From Bacteroidales bacterium (lineage in GTDB: Bacteria; Bacteroidota; Bacteroidia; Bacteroidales; F082), in the NCBI GenBank assembly GCA_017427985.1, contig JAFRRS010000023.1, positions 372,001-436,000 on the forward strand: a stretch of DNA of 64,000 bases, given 5' to 3'. Made by a program: the position numbers and the translations under genes. Position 1 is the stretch's first letter, and each line of letters starts with the position of its first letter. Below the pieces are notes generated by a model, which worked only from the letters and a program-made list of their open reading frames with translations, was not told the origin of the DNA and searched no databases. Shown here piece by piece: positions 18,233 to 27,510 of the stretch.

Positions 18233-20773
18233 TTATTCTATAACTGTGATTTTCTGAATGCTTGTGCCGCTTGCGCTCTGAATCTTTATCATAAACAATC
18301 CGGTTCCGAATTCGTTCATGTCAATAACGTATTCATCGCCTGAAATATTTTCCTCATAGACTTTCTGACCCATAAGATTGAAAATTGCGACATTGCTTAG
18401 TGACTCGGCTTCAATCTTTACATTTCCATTCGTAGGATTCGGATAAATACTGACATTGCTGTCATAATTCTCACCGATGGCATCAACTGAATAATAATAT
18501 TCAACATGATACTTGTTGCCATATCTTGCTTTTATCGGTGCCGCGTAGCAATCGATCGCCTGATAGAACGGGATGACTTTGTAATAATAAACGGTTTTGT
18601 CGACAAGAGTCTTAGTCTCTTTATACTGAGTCTTGTTAGCACCCACAATCTGCATACGTTCATATTCGCCGTCAGCGCCGTCTTTTCTGTAGATAAAATA
18701 TCCGCTGAGACCTGTATGGTTTTCAGGTGCTTCCCATGTGATGATTGGCTTGAAGTTGTTTGTCTGCACTTCATACCATAGGTTGGAGCCCGTGTCGCAC
18801 CCTTCGCCGACATTGCCACAAGCCTCATTTGAAAAGTTCGACTCGCCGCCAAAGCCGAGGAACGTCACCTGATAGCAGTGACCGCCCATTGAAAGGTCCT
18901 CATCAACAAACTCGTTGGTGTTGACAATTCTGAAGAGATACCCGTCACGATAGATGTTATAGCCGTAACCGTCTTTTGAGTTGACAGCGTTCCAAGTCAG
19001 GACTATGTTGTTGCCGTCAGATGTGGCGTACAGATTCTTTGGTGCCGATGACGGTGCAGGATTACCGCAGCCGTTGTTGACCTCGCACAAGAACCCGTCT
19101 TCCAGGTCAAGGATATTGCCCGAATAGCTGTAAACAGAATTGTTATCTGTGTCTTTGATGTTAATCGATATTGTGTTGTTTGACGATGACTCCACGCCGA
19201 CCCATGCCATTCTCACCTTGCCTACAGGAAGGTCAACATTCAAAACAGCAGGTTGCGAGTTAGTTGTCGTAACGTTTCCGAACTCAGTGCCGACAGCGTT
19301 GTACAAGGCGATGTGCGCGCCGTTCCAGCCCGTCATGTTCGACGACGAGACGACGAACTTCCACTGGCATGTCGGTCCAACATTGATTTGGTTCGAGAAC
19401 GCCGACTCGCCGACATGTCCGTTGCACACTGCATATATTCTATAAGTATAGGCGTCGAAGCAAGGAACGTCGTCAACGAATGACATTTGTGCGCCTGGAG
19501 TCACATTTTCCTGTGTAAAGACAACGACGTTATTTCTCTTCACGACGATGCGGTCGATGCTTGTCAGGTTCTGGTTGTTGAGTGTCTTCGCAGGGTTGTT
19601 CCATGCCACGGTGGCTGTGAGCTGGTCGTCAGAGCCTGCTGTCACCACGACATTGGTAGGGACATTAGGTGTGTTGTTGTAAACGTCAGCCGGGACGCTA
19701 TTGTAAAGCATACTCTGTCCGTCCGTATAATTGTGTCCGTCGATGTCAAAGAAGGCGTCGTTTGAGCCGCTCCATCCCCAGTTGAAATGCACCAGTCCGA
19801 AGTCGTCATAGCCGTCGAGCACGTATGCGTGACCGCCGCCACGATGAATCAATGGCCATTCCTTGTCGATGGATTTGAACACCATATTCAGATAAGTCTC
19901 TTTTGTGTAATTCTCACGTTTGATGTTCGTCATCTGGTTGCTGTATGAGAAATACTGTGGCATCACCGTGCAGAGTTGTGTCGTCGCCGCACCGCTTCCT
20001 GTCGGACGGTAGTTCATGTCGACTGCCACGCCGCAATGGTAAATCAACGTCGCCACAGCCTGAATCTGCACCATCGACGAGCCAGAGCTGATGCTGTTTG
20101 GCATATTGTTCCAGTCGTATGTTGTAGCGCCAAAGTTGGCTGTCTGCGTGCCATACTGCGGGTTGTCTTGCGGCACGTATGAATGGCTGCCTGATCCGTG
20201 CTCCGGATGATCCCAGTATTTCATGACCTGGGCAGCGGCAGTTGCCACACAGCCAGCGTAGGCGCGACCGCCTGGGCCATTGGCATCAGCAGGGCAGTAA
20301 TAGTTGTATGGATAGTTTTGGTTCCATTTTGTTGTAAGCAGGAATCCTGCGTCCCTGCCACCAAAACGCGACACCATACGTCCGTACTCACGGAGCGACT
20401 CCCAATCTCTCGCCACTTCCACATCAGCGACGACAGCGCCGCGCTGCATACGGTACTCGTTGATATTGTTGAGATATTCCTGCAATGCCGGAGCCATATT
20501 GTCTGGTTCGAATACGTTCTCCATAGAATATCCGATAATCGGTCTGTAACTGTCGTCAGAGGATATTATCACAAAACCGTTCTGACCAACATTGAACACA
20601 TAAAATGAAGGCATTGAATAAACGAGCGTCAATTCATCGCTTTGCCTGGTCTGCTCAAAAGTGTTGTTTGAAAATCTTTGAGCGAGTGACTGTGCTTCCT
20701 CCAAACCGACAGGATTAGCACTTGCCACCATACCGCATACCAATAATGCTATTACATAAAAAAGCTTTTTCAT
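18233..20773 (-). CDS. secreted C10 (streptopain-like) cysteine protease, T9SS-sorted, copy 2
   Basis: 846 residues, same architecture as its neighbour: signal peptide (1-19), propeptide with FVIISSDDSYRPIIGYS, Cys175 in GCVATAAAQVMKYW, His315 in GHAYVLDGYDD, HFNWGWSG, then FN3-like domains and a T9SS sorting domain (SIYPNPTNGNVKIEA, GLFMIKI, QKITVIE). The segments IDCYAAPIKARYGNK and GANKT.YKET are shared with copy 3, so these two are the closest pair. The upstream gap to copy 1 is only 18 bases. Both catalytic residues are intact, so it is probably an active extracellular protease; substrate unknown. Confidence 0.95.
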   Translation of the reverse strand: MKKLFYVIALLVCGMVASANPVGLEEAQSLAQRFSNNTFEQTRQSDELTLVYSMPSFYVFNVGQNGFVIISSDDSYRPIIGYSMENVFEPDNMAPALQEYLNNINEYRMQRGAVVADVEVARDWESLREYGRMVSRFGGRDAGFLLTTKWNQNYPYNYYCPADANGPGGRAYAGCVATAAAQVMKYWDHPEHGSGSHSYVPQDNPQYGTQTANFGATTYDWNNMPNSISSGSSMVQIQAVATLIYHCGVAVDMNYRPTGSGAATTQLCTVMPQYFSYSNQMTNIKRENYTKETYLNMVFKSIDKEWPLIHRGGGHAYVLDGYDDFGLVHFNWGWSGSNDAFFDIDGHNYTDGQSMLYNSVPADVYNNTPNVPTNVVVTAGSDDQLTATVAWNNPAKTLNNQNLTSIDRIVVKRNNVVVFTQENVTPGAQMSFVDDVPCFDAYTYRIYAVCNGHVGESAFSNQINVGPTCQWKFVVSSSNMTGWNGAHIALYNAVGTEFGNVTTTNSQPAVLNVDLPVGKVRMAWVGVESSSNNTISINIKDTDNNSVYSYSGNILDLEDGFLCEVNNGCGNPAPSSAPKNLYATSDGNNIVLTWNAVNSKDGYGYNIYRDGYLFRIVNTNEFVDEDLSMGGHCYQVTFLGFGGESNFSNEACGNVGEGCDTGSNLWYEVQTNNFKPIITWEAPENHTGLSGYFIYRKDGADGEYERMQIVGANKTQYKETKTLVDKTVYYYKVIPFYQAIDCYAAPIKARYGNKYHVEYYYSVDAIGENYDSNVSIYPNPTNGNVKIEAESLSNVAIFNLMGQKVYEENISGDEYVIDMNEFGTGLFMIKIQSASGTSIQKITVIE

Positions 20774-20791
20774 ATCAAATATTTCTTAAGA

Positions 20792-23077
20792 TTAATGCAT
20801 GATAACTATACGATTCGACATCTCGCCGTCGACGGTCTTAACGCCGATCATGTAAACGCCTGACTCCAACACAGCTGTGTTGACATCCAACGCATCGGTG
20901 AGACCGTTGTATTGGTACACCTTCTGACCCATTGTGTTAAACACCGACACTTCTTGAATTCCGTCAGCCTGAATCATCAGCATAGCGTTTGCCGGATTAG
21001 GATAGATGCGTGCGTTTATTGTGTTTTCCAGAACAGCAAGCACTTCTGTGATGACGAAATCCTCGCCGTCGGCTGTCATTGCCGGTGTCGACTCGCATGC
21101 TGAGCTGTAAGCTGTCACCCTATAATAATATGTGCCGGCAACATTTACGCCGTCGAAATATTCGCGGAGGTCACCGCCAATCTTTTCAATCTCTGAATAG
21201 TTCACGCCGTCATCGCTTCTGTAAATCTTGAAGTTAGATGGGTCGTAGTCGCAAGCCCAAGTGAGGCGTGTGCCGTCAGCACCATTCTGATACATGTATT
21301 CTCCAATGAGGTTTGTAGGAGCGGTGCAGCCTTCACAGTCGTTGTTGCCAGTGTAAAGCGTGCCGTTCAACTGTGTCGATGCGCCCGAGAAGTTGTAGAC
21401 CTGCTGTCCTGCCGAGTTTTTCAAAGAAATTGTCATCGATGAAACTGTCGTTGTAGGAGCATACCATTTTATTGTAATATTGCCTTCCGGCATCTGGAAT
21501 TTGTCTGACAAAGGTGATGAGTTAGTCATCGAGACCTCTTTGAACAATGTGCCGTTGCTGCTGTAGAACTGCAGCTTTCCTCCGTTCCATCCCTGGAAAT
21601 TCGGTGTTGTGCAGATGAGTTTCCATGTGCAGTTAGGACCAACAAGAGCCACTTGTGAAAACAGTTTGCCTTCCAAGCCGTTGTTCTCGCCTGAGATGGT
21701 ATATTCATAGCATCCGTAATCCGCCAAATTATCATCATATGAGAGCGCATCACCTGGCTGAGGATTGTTAAAAGTCTTGATAGTTGTGCCGTTACGTTTC
21801 AGAGTTATCTTTTCAATTGATGAAAGAGCCGCTCCTGACTCAGATATTGTAGGCACTGTGAATGAGATTGTCACAGTCTTCGACATGGCGTTTGCCACTG
21901 TGGCGTTCATCGTCTGGATGGCAGGGACCATCGACTCGTAGATATAATCAGGAATCATGTCGAACACCACTCTCTGATATTGGTTGAAGCTACCGTTGCC
22001 TGTATTAAGAGCGTCGATCTGATAATAGTTGTTTGAAGAGCCGCTCCTGCCCCAGTTGAAGTGGAAGTAACGCTGGTCGTTGTAGCCGTCGCAGTTGAAA
22101 GCATGGCCGCCATCGTCGCCAGAGCCAGAATACATCACAGGAATTCCGCGGTCGAAGCTGGCAATGAGCATGTCTTCCCACTGTGTTCTTGTGTAGTTGT
22201 CGCGGTATTTCAAATTGGTGCATGTTCCATATCTGAAATGCTGAATCACTGCATCCGGCACGTCTTCAGTATGTGCGCCGCTACCATTTGGCGAGTAGTC
22301 CATGTCGACAGCAATACCGCAGTGATACATGATGAGTGCCACCGCCATGGCAGCTTCGTTAGCCGACGAGCCCAATGAGTTAGGCATGATCGACCAGTTG
22401 TATGTGGCATTGCCGAAGTTTGCCGACAAAGTGCCGCCGTATGAGCTTGTGCTGTAAGAATGCTCGCCAACGCCAGTGTTAGGCCAGTTCCAGTACTTCA
22501 TCTGCTGGCTCATCGAGGTAGCCACGCAGCCTGCATAGCAGTGGTTGTTTGTCCAATAGCTTGAGCAGGACGGCGCATAATAGTTATAAGGCCAGCCCTG
22601 GTCCCAAGTTGTTGAGAGAAGCGGAGATACAGCCTTGTTCATTCTCGTCTTCATGATGATGCCTTCCTTACGGAGAAGCTCCCACTGCTCGACGATTTCT
22701 TCTTCTGCAACCAATTCATTGTCAATGGCATATTGGATTTGTCTTCCATAATGGCCGAGATAATACTTGAGTCCGTCAGGGATGTTGTTCACATCAAAAA
22801 CGCCGCCTTCAGCATAGCCCAGGATTGGACATGCGCGGTCGTCAGCGGCTACTACGACATAGCCGTTTTCATAGTTGAACACGTATAGATACGGTGTCTC
22901 ATTTTCACTTTTCAAAGTGTAGACATGCTCTACATCGGCAACATTCTTCGCCGATAAAACATTGTTTCTCAGATACTTGGCTCCAAGAGCCTTTGCTGTG
23001 TTGACATCAACAGGGCCTGCAAAAGCCTGACCTGCGAGAATCATCACAACAGACACAAAAAGTAACAGTTTCTTCAT
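20792..23077 (-). CDS. secreted C10 (streptopain-like) cysteine protease, T9SS-sorted, copy 1
   Basis: 761 residues, the shortest and most diverged of the three. Signal peptide (1-20, GQAFA-G), propeptide (YVVVAADDRACPILGYAEG), Cys184 in GCVATSMSQQMKYW, His325 in GHAFNCDGYND, HFNWGRSG, one or two Ig-like domains and a single FN3 domain (RLTWACDYDPSNFKIYRSDDG), then a T9SS sorting domain (RIYPNPANAMLMIQA, GVYMIGV). It is first in the run and has the only long upstream gap (23078-23283), so the promoter for all three probably lies there; I could not assign it with certainty. Confidence 0.95.
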   Translation of the reverse strand: MKKLLLFVSVVMILAGQAFAGPVDVNTAKALGAKYLRNNVLSAKNVADVEHVYTLKSENETPYLYVFNYENGYVVVAADDRACPILGYAEGGVFDVNNIPDGLKYYLGHYGRQIQYAIDNELVAEEEIVEQWELLRKEGIIMKTRMNKAVSPLLSTTWDQGWPYNYYAPSCSSYWTNNHCYAGCVATSMSQQMKYWNWPNTGVGEHSYSTSSYGGTLSANFGNATYNWSIMPNSLGSSANEAAMAVALIMYHCGIAVDMDYSPNGSGAHTEDVPDAVIQHFRYGTCTNLKYRDNYTRTQWEDMLIASFDRGIPVMYSGSGDDGGHAFNCDGYNDQRYFHFNWGRSGSSNNYYQIDALNTGNGSFNQYQRVVFDMIPDYIYESMVPAIQTMNATVANAMSKTVTISFTVPTISESGAALSSIEKITLKRNGTTIKTFNNPQPGDALSYDDNLADYGCYEYTISGENNGLEGKLFSQVALVGPNCTWKLICTTPNFQGWNGGKLQFYSSNGTLFKEVSMTNSSPLSDKFQMPEGNITIKWYAPTTTVSSMTISLKNSAGQQVYNFSGASTQLNGTLYTGNNDCEGCTAPTNLIGEYMYQNGADGTRLTWACDYDPSNFKIYRSDDGVNYSEIEKIGGDLREYFDGVNVAGTYYYRVTAYSSACESTPAMTADGEDFVITEVLAVLENTINARIYPNPANAMLMIQADGIQEVSVFNTMGQKVYQYNGLTDALDVNTAVLESGVYMIGVKTVDGEMSNRIVIMH

Positions 23078-23250
23078 TTTTTCTCTATTTTTTTGTTGTT
23101 AATTATTCTTTCTACTATCCAAATTTTCCCAATACATTTGATTATCAATCAGTTCAAACGGTTAACATCCATAATGCGTCATTTGCTGCAATTACAGACT
23201 TTTGAACTTGTAAAAATACAAAATATTTTTATACAAGGTCAATTTTTTTT

Positions 23251-23260
23251 GTATTTTTGC
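23251..23260 (+). promoter_or_regulatory. -7 element upstream of unknown gene
   Basis: TATTTTTGC within TTTGTATTTTTGC. An in-frame TTG lies inside this element, so it cannot be the translation start of the following gene. Confidence 0.55.
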
Positions 23261-23283
23261 ATTCAGAAACAATTTTTCAGGAA

Positions 23284-23754
23284 GTGGAACACAAGTATTA
23301 CGATTTTTACATGCGTTTTCCGAGTGAAGACGACGCGTTGAGAGCCAAGGATTTTTATTACAAGAAGCATCGTCCGCGCATTGGCGGAGAGTTCAAAATC
23401 AACGACAACGGAGTGTGTTCGCTCTCGTTGCAGGACGAGTGCGAGCTCATCACCGATTTATATCCTTTCGGATTGGCGCGTTACATCGTGGCTGACAACT
23501 TCCACGGCGTGCGGCGCGAGCACGGCAAGGACATCTTCGACTTCTTCACCGACAGCGACCGGTATTTCTGCTGGGACTTGAACGACGAGGTCTTCGAGAA
23601 GCTCAACAACTTCCTGAAAAACGAGATTCACAGCGACGGCTTCACGCCAGAGCCTGGCAAGCACGCCCCGTTCGTCCAGCGCACCCTCGACAGCATGGGA
23701 ATCGACGACCTGTACAACATGCTGAATGTCGACGCACCAGGACTTGACATTTAG
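23284..23754 (+). CDS. conserved-looking cytoplasmic protein of unknown function
   Basis: About 156 residues. I do not recognise the family. It has no signal peptide or membrane segment. It is acidic and aromatic-rich (YYDFYMRFPSEDDA, LQDECELITDLYPFG, FDFFTDSDRYFCWDL) with a C-terminal helix-like end (RTLDSMGIDDLYNMLNV). The start is uncertain: a GTG at 23284 or an ATG at 23311; the in-frame TTG at 23257 lies in the promoter. The codon use is like that of the highly GC-biased chromosomal genes here, so it is probably a resident gene. It is divergent from the C10 protease array, and its stop codon runs straight into an octamer array. Confidence 0.7.
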   Translation: MEHKYYDFYMRFPSEDDALRAKDFYYKKHRPRIGGEFKINDNGVCSLSLQDECELITDLYPFGLARYIVADNFHGVRREHGKDIFDFFTDSDRYFCWDLNDEVFEKLNNFLKNEIHSDGFTPEPGKHAPFVQRTLDSMGIDDLYNMLNVDAPGLDI

Positions 23755-23802
23755 TTAGTCAGTTGTTCAGTTAATCAGTTGTTCAGTTAGTCAGTGAATC
23801 AG
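23755..23802 (+). repeat. octamer tandem array at stop codon
   Basis: Six 8-base units of consensus TTrrTCAG (TTAGTCAG, TTGTTCAG, TTAATCAG, TTGTTCAG, TTAGTCAG, TGAATCAG) beginning at the base after the stop codon. The same unit recurs at 27463-27510 and 40882-40961. Confidence 0.9.
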
Positions 23803-23827
23803 TTTTAGATTTATTGTTTTGAGACAA

Positions 23828-24232
23828 CTATAAAACTGCTTCTTCCAGTTCTTCTCCTATCTGATGAATCACATCAAGGATTTCACGTTTTCGCTTCTCC
23901 GAAGGGTTCTTTGAGCCAGATATGTATGCCGCAAGAAGACTCTGTTTCATTCCCATACGGCGTGCTATCGCAGCTGCGTTAAGCTCTGGATGCGACATGA
24001 AAAAACGATAAAACGACGTCTGATTTTTATCTTTAAAGAAACCTTCAAAGCACAAATCTTCGTCAATGTCAGGCCAATGAATCCCGAAATCATCAGCCAT
24101 GTAGGTGTTTCTCTGCTCTGCTGTGGCATATCTCAGCCGAGGATAATCGGCAAACCGCTCGCAGGCTTCTCTCCCATCCGACGTCCTGATCCAAACAGCA
24201 TCGTCAGAGGTCCAAATTTTCTCTATTTTCAT
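23828..24232 (-). CDS. DUF2442 domain protein with C-terminal HTH (probable antitoxin/regulator)
   Basis: 134 residues. The N-terminal ~70 residues are DUF2442 (VWIRTSDGREA, FADYPRLRYAT, GIHWPDIDEDLCFEGFF). The C-terminal part is a helix-turn-helix (NAAAIARRMGMKQSLLAAYISGSKNPS). Its start overlaps the stop of the DUF4160 gene by 4 bases (ATGA), so the two are translationally coupled. DUF4160/DUF2442 pairs are regarded as putative toxin-antitoxin modules; the HTH would allow autoregulation, and an inverted repeat lies in the promoter. Which partner is toxic is not settled. Confidence 0.85.
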   Translation of the reverse strand: MKIEKIWTSDDAVWIRTSDGREACERFADYPRLRYATAEQRNTYMADDFGIHWPDIDEDLCFEGFFKDKNQTSFYRFFMSHPELNAAAIARRMGMKQSLLAAYISGSKNPSEKRKREILDVIHQIGEELEEAVL

Positions 24233-24468
24233 TTCACAGAATTAAAGAACTTGTTCCAATACTCAGCAATAATTTCCTGATTATCAACGATAATCTTTTT
24301 GACCATTTTCAACTCCGAAGGTTTCAATCCATGATTCTCAACGAGTTGCACGGGAGAAATGGTAAATTTCGCTTTTCGGTTGTCTTTAATCACATGAATA
24401 TGAATCGGTTCGCGGTCATTACCATAGAACAGGAACCGAAATCCAAACAATACAAATAGCGTTGGCAT
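24229..24468 (-). CDS. DUF4160 family protein (putative toxin of DUF4160/DUF2442 pair)
   Basis: 79 residues, typical DUF4160: LFGFRFLFYGNDREPIHIHV with the conserved E-P-x-H-x-H core, KAKFTISPVQLVENHGL, then a C-terminal helix ending EYWNKFFN. It is first gene of a two-gene operon with the DUF2442-HTH gene. The family is small, cytosolic and widespread in Bacteroidetes. The biochemical activity is unknown; the histidine pair could bind metal (inference). Confidence 0.85.
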   Translation of the reverse strand: MPTLFVLFGFRFLFYGNDREPIHIHVIKDNRKAKFTISPVQLVENHGLKPSELKMVKKIIVDNQEIIAEYWNKFFNSVK

Positions 24469-24494
24469 TTCATGGTAATTAAAATTTCACGTTG

Positions 24495-24526
24495 CAAATA
24501 TAGGTTATTTTTTAATAACCTACAAC
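24495..24526 (-). promoter_or_regulatory. DUF4160/DUF2442 promoter with inverted-repeat operator
   Basis: On the coding (minus) strand, TTGT (24526-24523) and TATATTTG (24502-24495) are spaced by 20 bases. The spacer is filled by an inverted repeat: TAGGTTATT at 24501-24509, four T, AATAACCTA at 24514-24522. The placement between the -33 and -7 elements is that of a repressor site, probably for the HTH partner. Confidence 0.7.
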
Positions 24527-24543
24527 GTTTTTTAAAAAAATTT

Positions 24544-27450
24544 TCATCCCGCCCTTGGGTCTTCTTGGATTTCCATTTTTGCGAGCTTTTGGACTTCGAT
24601 GCTCGGGTGACCAAATTCCTCGACGATTTTGCCGAGGATAAGATACATTCCGTCACCTTGGAAGGGATAGATTTTCAACACGTTAGGAAAGACAGTGGCA
24701 TCGAATACATCGCCGTTGGCATCAAGAAAATTGGCAAAGTGCATCAGCTCGCCCTTGCTCGTCTTCACATACTTCAAACTGACAAGTCGCCCGAGCATAC
24801 GATATTGGTTTCCAACGTGTTGCATCATATTTTTAGCAAACACCTCTCCCCTGAACCTCGTCTTCAGCATGTCGAGCCACGTCATCGTGACCGGAAAGCC
24901 AAACAATTCGATTTCATCGTAAGCGTCCTCAAGCGGCTGCGTCTGCATCGCAGGCAATTGATAATCAAGATTTTGCGGTTCAAATAAGCAGCCTCGCATT
25001 CCATGGAATTTGTTGCGGTAGGAGCTCATTTTTCCGTTATAGGCATGAGCCTCCCAAAGAAGCGTCGGCTTGCTCCTGCCTGTGAACGCGAAAGCGCCGC
25101 TGCGAATCAGGATGACAACCTGCTCCATTTTCGGGTGCAGACGCTCCATGAAATCCGGCAAATTCTTGTATTCTCCATTTACAAGTCGTTCATTGACAAC
25201 ACTTTGTGCAAACTCTGCTTCAAGTCCCTGTAGATGCACAAACCCGATATACGCCACCTTGCCATGAATCGAAGTCAGATATTCGCTCATGTTGACACAC
25301 GGCAGGTGTATGATGCCGCCTTGCCTCTTTAACTCATTGAAATACACCCATGTAGGATAAAAACCGCCGAAGTTGTTTATAACCGCCACCTGAAACTCGA
25401 GCGGAAAATACGCCTTCAGAAACAGGCTTTGGAAACTCTCCACGGCGTACGAAGCCGAGTGCGCCTTCGAGAACGAATAACCTGCAAACGACTCAATCTG
25501 CCGCCACACCTCACGTGTCACTGCGTCGCTGTAACCTCTTGATTTACAATTATAAAAAAACTTTTCCGTCAGCTCCTGCATCTCGTCCTTCCGACGGCTT
25601 TTGTGGTTCATCATGCGGCGCAAAACGTCAGCGTCCGACAAGTCAAGTCCGGCAAAGTGGTGACAGACCTTCAGCACGTCCTCCTGGTACACCATCACGC
25701 CAAAAGTCTCTTCAAGTTGTTCCTTCAGCACAGGATGCAGATAATCAACATGTTGCGGGTCATGAAAACGCTGAATATACTGCCTCATCATGCCCGATTT
25801 CGCCACTCCGGGACGGATGATGGAACTCGCCGCCACCAGCGTTTTATAGTCGTCGCAACGCAGTTTTCGCAGCAGTCCGCGCATGGCAGGACTCTCTATG
25901 TAAAAGCAGCCGTTGGTCTCAGCGTTGCGCAGCAGATTTTTCACTTTCTCGTCTTTTTTAAAATCCTCAACACGATGAATATCAATGCTCACGCCATGAT
26001 TCTTTTTTATGATTTCAACGGCATCGTGAATATGCCCGATGCCGCGCTGGCTGAGGATGTCGAGTTTCTCAACACGCAGACGCTCAGCGACATACATGTC
26101 CCACTGCGTCGTCAGGAAACCCTTCGGCGGCATGTCGAGAGCCGAATAATAAGTTATCGGTTCCTCGGTTATCAACACACCACCGGCATGAATGGAACGG
26201 ACGTTGGGGAAATCGAGGATTTGCTGCGCTATGTCGAAGACCGAGAGCGGCAACGGCTCATTTTTCGGGAAACCATGCACCTTAGCAAGCTCGTGTAAAA
26301 CCGAGTTCTCGCGAAACGTCACGGTGGCGCCAAGCAACGCCACATGCCTCTTCTCATAACGGCTGAAAATGTAACGGTGCACCTCGTCACGGTCTTTCCA
26401 CGAGTAATCAATGTCGAAATCTGGCGGACTGCTGCGTTTCGGATTCAGAAACCTTTCAAAATACAAATCAAGACCAATCGGGTCTACATCGGTGATTTTC
26501 AAGCAGTAAGCAACAATGCTGTTTGCTCCGCTGCCTCGCCCGACGTGATAAATGCCCTTCGACATGGAATACCGCACCACGTCGGCGGCTATCAGAAAAT
26601 ACGAAGCGAAGCCCATTTTTTCTATGATGTCGAGTTCCTTCTCGATACGCCGGTACGCCTCTTTGTTTTGCATCCCGTAACGGTATTTCATGCCGTCGAA
26701 CGCCATTTTCCGCAAAAGTTCAATGTCATCGTAAACGCTCTCGGTAAACGTTTTTTTATTCTTCGGCGTCGCAAAGTCAAAATCTATATCGCATTGATTT
26801 ACAACTCTTTCCGTTGTTTTAATAATCTCAGGAAAAAGTGCAAAAGCGGCTCTCATCTTCTCTGGAGGAAGCAGGATCTCATCTGCGGAAGCGTGGTTTT
26901 CGAGCCTCGAAATCAAGATGTTTTTGTCGATGGCGCGAAGGTTTTTATGAACCTCAAACGACTTTTCGTCAAGGAAGGTGACAGGCTGCGCAATCACCAA
27001 CTTTTCCTGATGATTCCGCAAATCGGATGTCAGGAGACGCGACACCTGCGACAGACGCACTCCAACAAACTCATTATCATTAAGTTGCGCCAGTTTCCGT
27101 TTCCCGAAAGGGTAAATGACGACGACGTTGTTCCACTGCGGCGCGTCTATATTATAAGGTGTCTTGCTGATGTTATGCTGCGTCAGCGTTTCGTTTATCT
27201 CACGAAAACCCTCGTTGTTTCTGGCAATCGCGACATAAAGCAGCTCGTCGCCGTTACGGAACTCGCAGCCCGCGACAGGTTTTATACCATATTTCTTACA
27301 CTCAAATACAAAGTCGACAACTCCCATCGTATTGTTGATGTCGGTGAGAGCCAGCGAAGGGATATGCAGACTCCTCGCCTGTTCCACCAGATTCTCGATG
27401 GAAATCGTGCCGTAGCACAAACTGTTATATGACCGAACGTTTAAATACAC
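24544..27450 (-). CDS. DnaE-type DNA polymerase III alpha subunit of the mutagenic (DnaE2/ImuC-like) kind
   Basis: 968 residues, shorter than a replicative DnaE (~1,150 or more). The order is PHP domain (1-~200), polymerase core with the catalytic aspartates in PPDFDID (342-348) and HVGRGSGANSIVAYCL, helix-hairpin and tail, and a C-terminal OB fold (YRMLGRLVSLKYVKT). The PHP domain has lost metal ligands: where the usual motif is H-x-H and TDHGN, this has VRSYNSL and TDINN. It should be a proofreading-poor polymerase. It lies 38 bases downstream of dinB on the same strand, next to a divergent LexA-like repressor; this is the DnaE-plus-Y-family cassette layout used for damage-induced translesion synthesis in many bacteria. 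Confidence 0.9.
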   Translation of the reverse strand: MYLNVRSYNSLCYGTISIENLVEQARSLHIPSLALTDINNTMGVVDFVFECKKYGIKPVAGCEFRNGDELLYVAIARNNEGFREINETLTQHNISKTPYNIDAPQWNNVVVIYPFGKRKLAQLNDNEFVGVRLSQVSRLLTSDLRNHQEKLVIAQPVTFLDEKSFEVHKNLRAIDKNILISRLENHASADEILLPPEKMRAAFALFPEIIKTTERVVNQCDIDFDFATPKNKKTFTESVYDDIELLRKMAFDGMKYRYGMQNKEAYRRIEKELDIIEKMGFASYFLIAADVVRYSMSKGIYHVGRGSGANSIVAYCLKITDVDPIGLDLYFERFLNPKRSSPPDFDIDYSWKDRDEVHRYIFSRYEKRHVALLGATVTFRENSVLHELAKVHGFPKNEPLPLSVFDIAQQILDFPNVRSIHAGGVLITEEPITYYSALDMPPKGFLTTQWDMYVAERLRVEKLDILSQRGIGHIHDAVEIIKKNHGVSIDIHRVEDFKKDEKVKNLLRNAETNGCFYIESPAMRGLLRKLRCDDYKTLVAASSIIRPGVAKSGMMRQYIQRFHDPQHVDYLHPVLKEQLEETFGVMVYQEDVLKVCHHFAGLDLSDADVLRRMMNHKSRRKDEMQELTEKFFYNCKSRGYSDAVTREVWRQIESFAGYSFSKAHSASYAVESFQSLFLKAYFPLEFQVAVINNFGGFYPTWVYFNELKRQGGIIHLPCVNMSEYLTSIHGKVAYIGFVHLQGLEAEFAQSVVNERLVNGEYKNLPDFMERLHPKMEQVVILIRSGAFAFTGRSKPTLLWEAHAYNGKMSSYRNKFHGMRGCLFEPQNLDYQLPAMQTQPLEDAYDEIELFGFPVTMTWLDMLKTRFRGEVFAKNMMQHVGNQYRMLGRLVSLKYVKTSKGELMHFANFLDANGDVFDATVFPNVLKIYPFQGDGMYLILGKIVEEFGHPSIEVQKLAKMEIQEDPRAG

Positions 27451-27462
27451 CTTTTTCTTTAG

Positions 27463-27510
27463 TTAGTCAGTTATTCAGTTGTTCAGTTTTAACTGGTTAA
27501 CTGACTAACT
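27463..27510 (+). repeat. octamer array between dinB and dnaE-type gene
   Basis: TTAGTCAG, TTATTCAG and TTGTTCAG (27463-27486) are followed by inverted units (AACTGGTTAACTGACTAACTG) that extend into the last codons of dinB, where they encode its QLTS end. Same unit as at 23755 and 40882. Confidence 0.85.

Noticed and set aside
23257-23283. Upstream TTG start for the unknown gene at 23284
   Set aside because: The TTG lies inside the TATTTTTGC promoter element, so it would not be transcribed.
25603-27432. Long open frames on the plus strand opposite the dnaE-type polymerase gene
   Set aside because: They follow the codon structure of the real gene on the other strand, have no domain, promoter or start context, and are rich in Arg/His/Val as antisense shadows are.
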